Notes under the pieces: generated by a model
What the model saw: the letters and a program-made list of their open reading frames with translations, nothing else
What the model was told of the DNA's origin: nothing
The model's database searches: none
DNA from: Anomaloglossus baeobatrachus
Lineage: Eukaryota > Chordata > Amphibia > Anura > Aromobatidae
Direction of reading: 5' to 3'
NCBI RefSeq assembly: GCF_048569485.1
Contig: NC_134361.1
Location: forward strand, 168,959,258 to 169,023,257
DNA length: 64,000 nucleotides
Position numbers and translations under genes: made by a program
Shown: positions 13,727-27,600 of the stretch, piece by piece
Position numbering within the stretch: position 1 is the first letter of the stretch
Layout: each line of letters starts with the position of its first letter

Positions 13727-14429
13727 AAGTGGTTTTATGCTTGAGAGAATGTATAGTATGGGTTAGGCCACTCCGCTCCCTCCAGATGGCACAGGTTTTA
13801 GAACATTATATTCCCTCAAAGAGGTGGAAAGAGGCGAGAGGAGAGAGTCTTTATGTTGGCGGTACGACTATGTAGCCTCTCTCTATATCATCTTCCTCCA
13901 GAGGCCGCTCCTGTAGCCTCAGTGCCCGTGCAGGTGTATGGGGCCGGTATTTGAGAGATTTCCCTGCCTCCAGCTAGCCCGCCACTCAATGGAAGTCCAG
14001 ATCTGGGCCGACAGGGTTCCCTGCAGTGTGTGGAGGAGGGGGAGGGTTGGGGTGCAAAGTAACCCCCTATGTCTCCTGGTGCCTACTTGCAGGTTAGAAA
14101 AGAGGTCCCCTTCAGCTGGGTCCCTTCCTCTATCCTCTCCCTCCACTCAGCTGACCCCCAGCACAGGGGAATGCTTCCCGGCGTCTCGTCCTCAGCACTA
14201 GTCTCTGGACTCTAAGTTCCCTTATCAGCAACCCTCAGCGGCGTGTCCTGACACTGAGCCGCGAGGGCAATCTGTGTAGGTGGGCGCAGGACGCCGGCTG
14301 CACGTGGCTGGGCCCGATCTGAACCACAGGCTCAGGGCTTCGGTGCGGGGGAGCAGCGGGCGCGCAGACAGACAGAGGGAGAGGACTCACTCACCGCCCG
14401 ATCTTCTTCCTGTGCCCTGCCGATACTCT

Positions 14430-14446
14430 TCTTACAGCATTACTGT
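14430..14446 (+). repeat. Target site duplication, L1 insertion (5' side)
   Basis: Exact copy of 8064-8080. Confidence 0.9.
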
Positions 14447-15400
14447 ATGTGGGGTACTAAGAGGATCAGTAATACGGTCACATACAGCAACAGCTGCTTA
14501 GTATTGTGGTATCAGTAGGATAAGGAGTTTGTGCAGGTTGGAAATAGATGGGGAAGGTGCAGGAAATGGAAGAAGCCAAAATCTGCCTTTATTGTAATCT
14601 CTGCAGACAAGTTGTGACTGGAAGAAGTTATGTCGGTCTGGCCCAGATTTAAAAGATGGGCGAACTGAACAACTCCATCAGAAAGAACGTCAGCTGTAAG
14701 TCACCACTGATAACTGTACTGTGATCTCTTATATGTTCTCCAAGGCTGGTATCTACCACTATACAGTCTCCGTATTCCGGTATCTGTGTCAATGTATATA
14801 TTGTGATTTTCAGTGACAGCATGGTCATCTGCCATGATTAGGCTGGGCCGCCGTAGTTGTTAATGGGCCCACTCAGATGTTTCGCACCCACCAAAGCTGA
14901 ACCCCTAGCTATGCCCCTGACTAGGTAGAAGGGCAAAATAACCAATTGTAGTAAATAGATCTATATAATATGATAACTGCAATATATTAAGGGGATAAAA
15001 ATTTTGATGGGAGTGCTTTTTTAAAGGGAACCTATCACATGATCCATGTTGCCCAAGTATTTTAATAAGACAAGCTGATATCTGACCACTCTAATGTATG
15101 GATGTTACCATTGCGGTCTATAGGAATTATAGAAACCTCACGCAACAAGAAAATCAGCTGTTGGGGCCTATCAACACTTCAGAGGTGACTTTTATGATGA
15201 CTGTCGATGATAGAAAGAAGGGACAATAGAAAATCGAACATACACTTTCTGGGAAACTAAGAAACAAGTAAACATATATCCTAAACTCACTTTTTTGCAG
15301 CAAGTGGTTGGATAAAGCTTTATTCGAAGTTTTGTTATAGGATCCTAGGGTTATTGAAATAGTTGTAATAATTAACATGGACTTGATTTTTGTACAATTT
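14447..15400. other. Intergenic DNA downstream of the host gene, repeat remnants only
   Basis: No supported gene. At 15027 AAAGGGAACCTATCACATGA is one terminus of the GAACCTGTCA element family, without a visible partner. The remainder is unassigned. Confidence 0.35.
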
Positions 15401-15401
15401 T

Positions 15402-15407
15402 TTTATT
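15402..15407 (-). terminator. Poly(A) signal of the SATP-YrdC gene
   Basis: AATAAA on the minus strand about 185 bp after the stop codon, within an AT-rich 3' end. It is the first canonical hexamer after the stop. Confidence 0.55.
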
Positions 15408-15589
15408 TAATCAAATTTAGCAATAAATTATAAAAAAAATAATTATGGTTCTTTCACAGTCTCAGAACTATAAATACAACAAACATACAAAATCTATGAA
15501 TACACTATATTCACACTTGCATTCATAATTTTAGTCCCACCAGCAGGACTACTTTCCATCCACAGGAAGCTGAACATGTCATCTTGATC

Positions 15590-15684
15590 TTACAACACGT
15601 CTTGCTCCATGTTCTTCGCTTGCTCAAATAATGCCATTATTTTGGTAGCTGGAACACAGCCTTCACGTAATATTGTAATGGATC
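15590..15684 (-). CDS. Tenth coding exon: YrdC C-terminus and stop
   Basis: After TTTTTTCCCAG, it reads SITILREGCVPATKIMALFE and ends VL-stop (TAA at 15592-15590). ILREG is the expected closing motif of the YrdC catalytic core. No Sua5-type extra domain follows. Confidence 0.9.
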
Positions 15685-18600
15685 CTGGGAAAAAAGTGAT
15701 GTCAAATGGTAAGTAATAATGTTAAAAAAACAAACCTGCAGAAAAATATCATTTATGTTTCTATGGCGTAAAGAGTTTGCCATCTTGGATTATCCCTTTC
15801 CACATTCCCTATTTGATCATATCAAGTAAATAGTGAGAAATATCCCAACCAGTGATGTTGGTCTATCTATGGTCAACTAGAACAGTGTTCCCCAACTCCA
15901 GTCCTGGAGGCCCACAAACAGCGCATGTTTTCAGGATTTCCTTATCATTACACTGGTGATAATTTAATCACTTGAACAGGTGATGATTCCATCACCTCAA
16001 TGCTAAGGATATGCCAAAAACATGCAGTGTTGGTGGGCCTCCAGGACTGGAGTTGGGGAACACTGAACTAGAAGCTCTAAAATAGCTTCCACGGCCTTGG
16101 CCTTTATTCTTTAACACTGTACAATGATCTCTGATTTACAAAGGGGCCCTTGAACTGGGGCCATGGAGTCAGCTGTTGGCCGATGGTGAAACCTGGCAAA
16201 AGTGGTCAGGCAGTTGGGTCAGAAACAGGAGGGGAATAAGGTACAAAATTGGAAGGCAAAAAGAATATTCAGTTAACAGGCTGCGGTCAGATAACAGCAA
16301 TACATGTAAAGCTGGAGCTGAAAGGTCACACCTGAACTAGAGTAGATAAACTACTAGGAGTATCAACAGTTTGTGGTTCTGCCCCATAGGCCAAAGCAGG
16401 GAGCAGAATACTTCAGCTGGACAGCACACATCCCCATACTGCCAGACTGGATGGTACCACAAATCCAATCCATTCTAGTTTAAAGGTACCGTCACACTAA
16501 GCAACATCGCTAGCAATATCGCTGCTGATGCACAACTTGCTAGCGATGTTGGTTAGTGTGACATCCAGCAACAACCTGGCCCCTGCTGTGAAGTCGCTGG
16601 TTGTTGCTGAATGTCCTGGGCCATTTTTTAGTTGTTGCTCTCCCGCTGTGAAGCACACATCGCTGTGTGTGACAGCGACAGAGCAACAACTAAATGTGCA
16701 GGCAGCAGGAGCCGGCTTCTGCAGACGCTGGTAACCACGGTAAACAGCGGGTAACCAAGAAGCCCTTACCTTGGTTACCCGATATTTACCTTCGTTACCA
16801 GCCTCCGCCGCTCTCACACTGTCAGTACCGGCTCCTGCTCTGTGCACATGTAGCTGCAGTACACATCGGGTAATTAACCCCATGTGTACTGTAGCTAGGA
16901 GAGCAGGGAGCCAGCGCTAAGCAGTGTGCGCGGCTCCCTGCTCTCTGCACATGTAGCTGCAGTACACATCGGGTAATTAACCCGATGTGTACTGTGGCTA
17001 GGTGTTCAGGGAGCCAGCGCTAAGCGGTGTGCGCTGGTAACCAAGGTAAATATCGGGTTGGTTACCCGATATTTACCTTAGTTACCAAGCGCAGCATGCT
17101 TTCACGACGCTCCAGCGATCCCTGCCAGGTCAGGTTGCTGGTGGGATCGCTGGAGCGTCGCTTAGTGTGACATCTCACCAGCGACCTCCTAGCAACTTAC
17201 CAGCAATCCCTATCAGGTTGTATCGTTGTTGGGATTGCTGGTAAGTTGTTTAGTGTGACTGGGCCTTTAGTGTCTGGTTCCGATGTCTCCGTAATCACCA
17301 GTGTTGGCCTCAAAATAAATACGGACGTGCCTGGTGACAGAAGCAGACATTACCGGGGCAAGCTGTAAAGAAGATTTGACAGGACCTCTATCTTTTAAGC
17401 CCATAAACTAGAGATAACGTGGCTCAATGCTTTCCTTCCCCAAAAAATCAAGGGATCAAGCATGTTCAAATACAGCCTGTCCACTCCTACTGTGTTCTGA
17501 TATGGGAGCAGATGCCATAGATATGATATTGACAGTTAATCCCTCTGAAATCCATGTGATTAGGCAACATAAATCATGTCAAAATCCCATATGAATAGTA
17601 GAGGAGAGCAGCTACTAAAAGCGACACTCACTTTGTGGAGAGAGCATTGATTTTCATCTGGAATTCTATTGTTTTAGCTAATGTTTTTATCAGTTGATCC
17701 CCTATCAGCTCACTGTAAAGGCCCCTTTACACACTGAGACTTTCAGCGATCCCACCAGCGATCCCAACCTGGCCGGGATCGCTACAATGTCTCTGGTGAG
17801 TCGCTGGTGAGCTGCCAAACAGGCAAACCTGGCCAACGACGCAACAGCGATCCGGACCTGCAGAACGACCTAGCTAGTCATTGGGGACGTTGTAAAGCAG
17901 CTTTTTGAAAGGGAAGTCGCTAACAAAGTCGCTGTAAAGTCCCCTTTACACACTGAAACTTTCTAGCGATCATGCTGCACAGCGGGAAACAAAGGACCAA
18001 AGAATGGTCCTGAACGATTTGTAGCGATCAGCAACTTCACAGCAGGGGCCAGGTCGCTGATGTGTTTCACACACTGCAATGTCACAAAACCGGTGACGTT
18101 ACAGCGATGTCGTTTGCGATGTTGCAGTGTGTAAAGCCACCTTAAGGAGACCACCTGACAATAGACAAAGGTTGTCCATAAAGTTCTACCCCTTTAATAT
18201 TGCTAAGTAAGCGTGCCATCCTGTCTAATCAAAAATGTATCATGAGGCTTGTTCAATCTAGGAGCATAAATTGTTTGCATCCCAACCGTCTTCACGTATA
18301 AGCATGAAGCACTTATTGTAGGTCTCCTCACAAGACAATCAAGATTTCCAAATGTTGCCATATATATCTGACCAGCTCTTAGAGGAAAGGTACTTGAAAT
18401 GTATATTTTTTAACAATATCTTCCCTAATAATGAGTAACAACCCCATGGTGAAAAATTTGAGTGCTGGTCGGGTCAGGGGCAAAACCTTTCTACAGTTTG
18501 TTTCTACAAGTGGCTTTGCATGTGTAGATATAATAATCTGGATACCTTCATCTATTTTGGTGCAGATTACGACTGTTGATCCTACAATCTCGTTGGAGTA

Positions 18601-21600
18601 ACCATCACACAGAACAGCATCCAATTTGTGGCTCAGACGGCTATGGAGAAATCACATAATACATGTCATTGTACGTCATCAAGACATGACCAGACACAAG
18701 ACAGATCTTTACGTATTCATTGTAATGTGATATATTACAAATACACAGCATAACTGAAAGACAAGAAAATATTTACATTAAAATAATATATCGAACCCTA
18801 ATACCATAGGATAGGTCATCAATGTCTTATCGGCCGAGGTCCAACACCCCCACCAATCAGCAGTCCTCAATGCTGGCGGTTGCAGCTGGATGGAAACGCT
18901 CAGTTCCAGAGCTGCCCCGTCTTCTGAGTGGCCGTAGCCATGTACTGCGCATCCACTTCCTATTGATTTGAGTGGCAGGGGCAGTACCCGGCCGTTTCCA
19001 GAAGATTGAGCAACTCCGATGCTGAGCATTTCCGGTCCCCTGCTGTCGCCGCCGGCACAGAGGACAGCTGTTCGGCAAAGGTACTGTGTATCAGACCCCG
19101 GCTGAACAGATATTGATGGCCTATGCTAAGGATAGGTCATCAATGTTTAAATAGTGGACACACTCATTAACAACTAGAGTATACGGAAAACAGAACAGAA
19201 AAGTTGAAGGGTATTCATAAGGCTTGACCAGGACTTTTATATTGCTAGCCTCACCTTAGGATAGGTCATCAATATCTGATCGGTAGGGATGCAATACCCA
19301 GCAACCCCACCGATCTACTGTGTCGTGGCCAGATGTGGTGAGTTGCGGAACTACATAACACAGCTTCATCAATGGAAAGGTAGCGACAACCAGGTGCTGC
19401 ACATCTTCTTCTCCCTATTGATTCGGATAGGATGAGCAGTACCTAACTATGGCCACTATGCCGATTGACGGAAGTGTAGAGCTCTGCAACACAGCACAAG
19501 CATCCACTGGCACCAGGAACGGCTGATCGGTGGAGGTATCGGGTGCGCACCTCCACCAATCAGTAATAGGCCATCAATATAAAAGTTAGGGACAACTCCT
19601 TTACGTTTTGACATCTTGACTTTAAGGTGTCATTTACATACATAGTTAAGAGGCTTCTCCCTAATTTGCACAGTCTGAGTCTGACTATGGGCACTCCTCA
19701 TCAGTTGTGACCTAGTAATGCAAAAAAACCCCAAACAAAACAACAGTCTATAGGCAACTGAACCAGTTCTATACCTGCTGAACCTGCCCGATCTAGCTGA
19801 ACCAGCCCCGATAGGATGTTGTCTGCTTTTCTCTCTCTGAATTCAGAACAGGCCATGTGTAATCTGCCTGTGCTTTGATAATGGGAGAGGTGGGAAAGGG
19901 AGTTTACCTTATTGCCTACAGCTCTGCACTTTTATTATGGAAACTCCTAATGGGAGTAGTTTCGATAATGACACTATATTATACTGTATATTAGCAAATT
20001 GTTGTTTCCTTACATACACACATATGTTTAAAAATACTATATGTCTGTTTTTTGGGTATGATGGATATTCCCCCAATGTCATTCAATGGTGGACATAAAG
20101 GAGTTTGACCTTGGGCTATTACCACCCTATAACCAACACAAGTTATTAAAGAATTATATACAAATATACTGAATTTCTCGCTTATATTCTGTTATAAGCA
20201 ACTTACCTTATGACATGATCATGGTGAGTGCTGTCACTTTCTCCACTGGGGTTGGCAGAGGTAATCGCTAATGGTCCGGTCATGTCGGTGAGATGGGCTG
20301 TAACTGAATGATCTGGGACTCTGATCATTATGGAGTCATTGGTCCCTACATATTCATAAGCCGGGCCCACACCTAGAATACATAAAAAGCCAAGGAAACA
20401 TTTTTATTGACAGGGTTCAAGAATTTCTCAGTGTAAAATATCAGAAATAAGAAAAAGAGTTTACAGACTATTAAAGGGAACCTGTCGCATTGTACACACG
20501 GTCCAGTCTGAGGACCACAGAGCTTAGAGAAGGAGAAGCTGAGCGTAAAAATATATAAATTTTTAGGGGATTAGATTCAGAATAAGTTGTATTTTATTAA
20601 ATTAAATCCCATGTGCTTGAGCTTGAGTCCAGTGGGTGGTCTTACCAGAGATTGACAGCTATCTGTAACATCCAGGTCAATAACTAAACCTTTTGATTCC
20701 ACTTCACTCATTGGTGGATGGTGCAGGACAATATTACAACAATCCAGTGTGATTATTTTGGTGCTATCAGTTAGGGAGCTATGGGGTTAATCCATTGCTG
20801 ATTACATTGCTCCTTTGTGTCTTCTATTTAAACGCCTGAACCTCTGACTCCCACTGCCAGTTAAAAATGTATCTACTTTGGTTCAGTCCTGGACATTATC
20901 TCCTGCTTAGCTGGTTGATATTCCAGGTGTCTGAACATGGCCCATTTAAGGATTATTCCTTTGTCTTCTAATTTTGTACCATGACAGGTCTCCAGCTTCT
21001 GACAAACCTACCTGTGCACTCCTACCAGCCTGCCCCATTGGCTAGCAGCTTGCCCCATGGCACGAACCCAGGGGTCAGTCCAGTCCAGGTCCCTGTACAG
21101 GCGTTTAAGTGTGAAGGCCAGGGCAACCCATGGAATCTGGTAAAAGCAGTGACTTGCTCTAAGTCTGCCCGTGATAGCCATTTTTTGAGCTGCCAGACGA
21201 CTATCTCATAATTCAGTTATACAGGGAAGACTTGTCCTGAGGAAGAAGCCTTCAGGCTTTGAAACACGTTGACAAATGAATCACTCTTCTTTATTTGGAT
21301 CTTCTATCTTTACGGCAGCGCGGAGTATTAACCCTTTTCTCTCCCATATGAATTATACAGGGAAGATTGTCAGTCATTGAATAGGACCGCGCACTGGACT
21401 CATATGTACAGACACACCAGGTATTTGAATGAATAAAATGCAAGTTTTTCTGAAACTTTTCCCACAAATATCAATATCAAACTCAACTGCTCCTCCTGTA
21501 AGCAACAAAAAGAAAATATCCATCTATATACTCGGTATTGTTTTTTTTGCATACAAGTATTAAATAAATCACTTACCAAGTCGTTTTAGCCATTCGCCTT

Positions 21601-24600
21601 TCTTTACAATGCAGCTTATCCCTCCAGGATAGACTAAATCCATGAATCTCCACAATAGTGGACTGAATGGAGGATTTATTACCCTCAACTGCTGCAGGTT
21701 AGAAATACAGATACAGATGGGCTTCTCTGAAGGTCGTTCCTGCAGTAAACAACATATGTTATAGAAAGATGCAATATATGTGACAATATCAATATACTCT
21801 TTTATCTGTAGCTCAAAGTGTTGTCACTTTTGGAAAATAAATGGACGATAATAACACAATATATGCAGCTATTGCTCTATGGATGACTCATAGAATATCT
21901 GTAGAGGGCAAAGCCCTTATAAATGAGGCCAATCTAAACTAGCAATGCCCCCCCTTAATATCACAAGTAGTAAGTCCAGCATTCAGGAACCAAATTTTAT
22001 CATACTTGAATATTACACAAATTTACAAAATCCATGAGAAGCCATTGGACTAGTTTAGATCATCAGTAGTTGGTTAAATCAGGATTTTACGTAGATTTTA
22101 GAAGAGCCTGATTTCTCAATCACCATTGAATCCAATCTCCTCCTCGCAAGAAATGCTCTCCCCCATGTGCAGCTTGTACTCCACCCTCTCCTGGAGTTAT
22201 ACTACTGTACTGCTATTACTACAGATACTTACTTGTATCTACTTGTTAACCATGTAAAATATGGCTCATCATATTGTTTCCATACCTAGATTTAGCTTTT
22301 CAGGAACCACCCTCCTACGTAACAACTGCATATTAAACTGCTTGTAACCTGAAACATTTACAGAATATATTTTTAACCCTGTCATCCAGGAAAATGCTAT
22401 TTACCTACAGATATAGGGTTAATCTGCAGGTAAATAGAGTTACAACGCTGCCTCGCCTCCTTACTGAATGTACTTGAGCCGCCGGCTTTCAGTCATGGGG
22501 CCGTGCATGATTCGGATACCATCACAACTCACTTAACCACTCAATATGTTGTGAGCACGCCCATGCAATTTGATTGATAGCCAGCTCTATATAGATGCGC
22601 TGCACTTAGAGCTCTCTAACAGTATAATAAGAGGTGCTGTGAGTGAACGGCCCTGTGACTGAAAGCCAGCGGCTCCCTGGAGGCAGTAAGTTCATTTTCT
22701 ACCAGTAGCTGTACTTTCAGCAAAGTGCCTGGACAGCATGTTAATGCAATTTATCAACTGATTGCGCCTATATCTGCAGGTAAATAGAATTTTCTAAGGT
22801 GAAAGGTTCCTTTAATGGCTAAGCTATCAGAGCAGAGACTATGAATATTCAGCCTGCAGTAAGCTCATATATAAAATTAAAGAATCCCACAGAGCTATAT
22901 CTAAAAGGCTGTATGGCAGCCAGTTAAGAGGTTATCTAGCTCCTTTCTGTCTTCTGTTTAAACTCCTGAACCTCTGACTCCCACTGCCAGTTAAGAGTTT
23001 ATCTACTCTGGTTCAGTCCTGGATTTATATTTCCTGCTTAGCTTGTTGATATTCCAGTTGTCTGAACATAGCCCATTTCTGGATTATTTCTTTGCCTTCT
23101 GACTTTGTACATTGACTGCCGTGTAAATTCTGACAAAGCTATCCGTGCACTCCTGCCAGCCTGCCCCATTGGCCAGCATGGAGTCTCACCCTAGAGGACA
23201 GAAGATAATTTTGTGGCCTAGCACACCTCATGGATTAAGACGTTAAAAGTGATCTTTGTCTCATAATACCAACTACATATATTATTACATAGCTCTCTTG
23301 GATACAATGAAGCTGTTGTACTTACAAAGCCATTCTGACATTGATTGCAAAGAAAGTACACCCGCCTCTGAAAACCTTTATTTTGTTTATTCCATTTGAT
23401 TGCTCCATAAAACTGTTGGGATTTGTTAGTCTCACCTTTATGGTATAAATTCTCTTGATGGCATCTGGATGTTTGCATGAAGCAGCCAACGCATAGACGG
23501 TATCTGTTGGGATGCCACATACTCCTCCACTTTCCAGTATCTTTAATATACTTCTCAGGCCACTTGTACGACGAGACTGAGGCAGAACGCATGAACTAGG
23601 AACGTCTTCCTTCTTCTCTGGCACTTGCTTCTGTGACAACATTAAGTTACACGGTTAATGATTATTCCCATATTAAGCCCTCAACTGCTTATTCCTTATT
23701 AACTGCTTAAGTGACTTAGCTCACAGATTAACATCGCTTTTGTGATGTTTCATGACATTGTTATGTCAGATGACCGCTGCAGCCGATCAGCAGCTGCTAA
23801 TTGGCTGCAGCAGTTAGGTGACAGTGTCACATAACCAAAGTGCCATTTTCACGGGGCGCGACGCTGGTCTATGAGTTATTTATATGAGGCTTTTGTTCAC
23901 TCTATGCTTGGCAGTTCAGCAGTTGTCCCATCTGGCAAATTTATGGCATGTCAATAAGATAAGCAATAAGTTCAATAGGAGTGTAACTACAATAGGTGCA
24001 GGGGGTACAATCGCATCTTGGCCCTGGAGTCCAAGGGCTCCAAAGTTCCTTTTGTCCTACATGAAAAGACCAGTGCTATTAAAAACTTTGAATAAGTGGA
24101 GCTATTGCATTGGGGCCAATGCATTTCCAGTTACGCCAATGATGTGTATTACATGCAGCTGCACCTCTCTGAAAAATGAGGCCTCAGTGTGTACTCCTAT
24201 GGAAAATAAAGGTGGCTGTGCTCTCCTTTCTCAAATTATTCCTATTCTATCAATGGGCAAATTAATTATGTGGCTGCAATAACCTCTTTAAAAATGTAAA
24301 CTTTTTTAAATGATAAATATTCACAAATTAATTAATTACTTTCCACCACTCGTCTTGAGAAAACATGCAAATGACACTAGAAAGAGTTGAGCTTAAAGGG
24401 TTTTTTGGACTCATTTTTTATGAGATCTGAGATGTAATTGCCACAATTATAAGCTCCCCTGATGAGTTTGCTTTTCTAACGAAACGCGTTGGGAGGTACA
24501 ATTTCATAATCATGAGGTTCCGCCAGGAGGATGCCTGAACCCATTCGAATTTAATATGTGATATATCAGAATTTGGTGAGATAATTCCATTTCTTTATTT

Positions 24601-27600
24601 ATCAGTGGACTTTATGAAACTGGCACCTGATTTATGGGTAAAAAGTTCCACTTTATATTAGCGGTACTAGTCTACTTGTGGTTTGCATTGAACTCTTGAA
24701 AAGTAGGAGGAGCCAAACCTATTCTTGTATTGTTTGTTTGTTTGTCAGTGAGGATTATCCTCATTTTTATGAATAATTTAATTAAAAGTTAAATTTTAAA
24801 TTTTTTTCTCGCATATGGTGACCCTAATGCGCAATATTGCTGTCCTGAACTGTTAATCTGTGTATTTAACCCAGTGGCTATTTAATCACTTAAAGGGTTT
24901 TCCACTAGATTTACACTGATGGCCTATTCTTAGGATAGGTCACCAATGTCTAGGGTCCGACACCTGGCACTGGCACCTCTCCTGATCAGCTGTTCTCGGT
25001 ACCAGGCGGCCGGAAATGCTCAGGACTGGAGCTGCTTCATCTTCTCAGAGTGGTCGCAGTTGGGTACTGCACATTTGCCTCCTATTGATTTGATGTGCAG
25101 TACCTGGCCACAGCCGCTATCAGTTGATTGGGCAGCTCCGGAAATGAACATTTCTAGCTGTCTTCTGCTGCCGCCGGCAAAAAGAAGCACTGCTCGTGGG
25201 GGTGCCAGGAGTTGGACCTCGGCTGATCAGACATTGATGGCCTATCTCAAGGATAGGCCATCAATGCAAAAGTCGTGGACAACCCCTTTAAAGATGACTT
25301 GAAAACACAACTTTTCATTACAGCAACCCAACCTGATGGTCTATCACATGGTGGACTTTTTTTCGTGTGTATTGTACTCCCATAACGTCCAACTTCTTCT
25401 CTGTTTCAGATCTCATGCCATCTTAAATGAAAGATTTCACTCTAAATTCACTTGTCTGTTATGCTATTAATCACATGATGCCTCAGTACAGCATCACATG
25501 GTGAGATGACGTTAGTACAATGTGTCCCCAGTGAGGGGATAGTGTAATTATCCTCGCTCCTATATTCTCATAGGCTAAGTATATATACATGGAGACAAAA
25601 TTGCCATCTTCTTTATAACTACAGCTGTCTAGTCATTATCAATACCTGTGATAACAGTTTCTGGCTATCTTGTGAAAAGCTTGTATGGTACAGTCTGTGT
25701 ACATTTGAGTGATGCATACAGATGTAGGCACCAAATGAGCATGTTCAATGCTGTGGTTCATTATGCAATTTTTGATACATGCCTGCTATAATGCAATGTG
25801 AATTAGCAGCCTCACGGTGAAAATGGCCTAGAGGCACAACGATAACTTTATAGTTCAGGTTGAGCTCTGGTACATCTGTAAAGCCACAATAGCTCAGATA
25901 AAAAGTGTGCCACTGGAGTCTACTACATAATGTGTGAGAGAATATAATTCATTTTGTATTCTATAGAAACCATCTTGTCTTATAACTGAATGATGTTATA
26001 GGGCTCAGCTTACACTGATGGGTGGGGAAGTTTCACATTTCTTTACACACCCATGAGGCTCTTATTGGTACATAGTTCTGAGGAGGTATTTCTTTGTTTA
26101 GGGTACTATATAAACTGGTCACATGATATAATAAAGCAGAAGATTTCAGTACACCACAAAGCGTATGTGCTGCAATGATTTCACGAGCGCTCGTAAAACA
26201 AATCTTACTATTTTGGAGTTCCAATGGCATAGAAGGAGAGTATTTCACTTACAAATGTTTTTATGCAATCGCACAAGTGAGATGTTTAGCGAAAAAAGTA
26301 GAAAGAAGATATAGGTAAATTACTGACATATGGAGTTCCAAAAAGGATCAAATGGAAATGTTACCTTGTATCAGCACGTCCCTTTATAAATGTATTTGAT
26401 ATGTTATAAACCATTGCCAATAAAGACTAAGAATTTTTAACCTAGACCATCTATTCCATGACTAGGTAGTCTTTACCTTGAACAATGCAGGCCCCATTGG
26501 GATCAGTTCTTTGTTGAACATGCAGTTTATCATAGAAGCCAAAAAGCCATAAAGACAAATGATGCTAAAGATGGACAGCACGGTTACTGGAGAAGAAGAG
26601 ATTGAAGAAGACAAACATTAAATTAGATATAATGCCAGATAAAGTATTAAAAAGTGACAGTTGTTTCAAAATAGTTTTATATATCGATAGGACACATGAA
26701 GGCAAGAAGCTTTATAATATATCGTAAGAAAAAAGACTCTCTTTGTGCACTTATCAGTCTACAGAGAGGAGACGGAACAGTTGAAGAAACAGGCAGACAC
26801 AAATAGAGAACAACTTAAAACACTTTGGTGGAGGTTTGCTATTTAATCTGACAGCAGAATTAAGTAGGCTCAGAGAGTCTGATTCCAAGCATATTTCACT
26901 TGCTCAACAGTTGGCTATAGTTTCAATATAATTAATGTTTTATCAGCAGAAGATTATCACTGCCAGACTAAGGGGTACTTCTCACATAGCGAGATCGCTA
27001 TCAAAATCGCTGCTGAGTCACAGGTTTTGTGACGTACCAGTGACCTCATCAGCGATCTCGCTGTGTGTGACGCTAAGCAGCGACCTTGCCCCTGCTGTGA
27101 AATCGCTGATCGTTACACACTGTTCTGGTTCATATTTTGCTTATTGGTCTCCCGCTGTGCAACGCACATCGGCGTGTTTGACGGTGGGAGACCAACGAGC
27201 ACCGACTCTGTGTAAGCAGTGTACGCTGGTAACCAGCGTAAATATTGGGTAACTAAGCAAAGCGCTTTGCTTAGTAACCCGATGTGTACCCTAGCTACAT
27301 ATACAGGGAGCCAGAGCTGGCAGCCTGTAAGCGGTGTACGCTGGTAACCAGGGTAAATATTGGGTAACCAAGCAAAGCGCTTTGCTTAGTTACCCGATAT
27401 TTACCTGGTTACCAAGCGCAGCATCGTTACACGAGTGTCTGGTGGCTGGTGGCTGGTCGCTGGTCATTGGGAAGACCTGACTGTTTGACAGCTCACTAGC
27501 GACCCTGTAGCGATGTACCAGCGATCCTGACCAGGTCGTATCGTGGTCGAAATCGCTGGTACGTCATTTAGTGAGACGGTACCCTAAGTTTCACAAGCAG

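Larger units (their letters stand above)
8081..14429 (-). mobile_element. Near full-length L1-type LINE
   Basis: 6.35 kb on the minus strand between identical 17-bp duplications. Order in element sense: GC-rich 5' UTR (14429-13727), ORF1 (13726-12641), ORF2 (12362-8542), 3' UTR ending in an A-rich tail of ACAAAC type at 8081-8100. The long non-specific target duplication fits target-primed reverse transcription by an L1 rather than a site-specific Tx1. Two lesions in ORF2 make it non-autonomous now. Confidence 0.95.

Noticed and set aside
16497-16883. Minus-strand 128-codon frame
   Set aside because: It lies wholly inside a palindromic MITE and mirrors its inverted repeats.
23218-23592. 124-codon minus-strand frame overlapping YrdC exon 6
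   Set aside because: It is a different frame of the same exon plus intron. The spliced YrdC frame explains the region fully.
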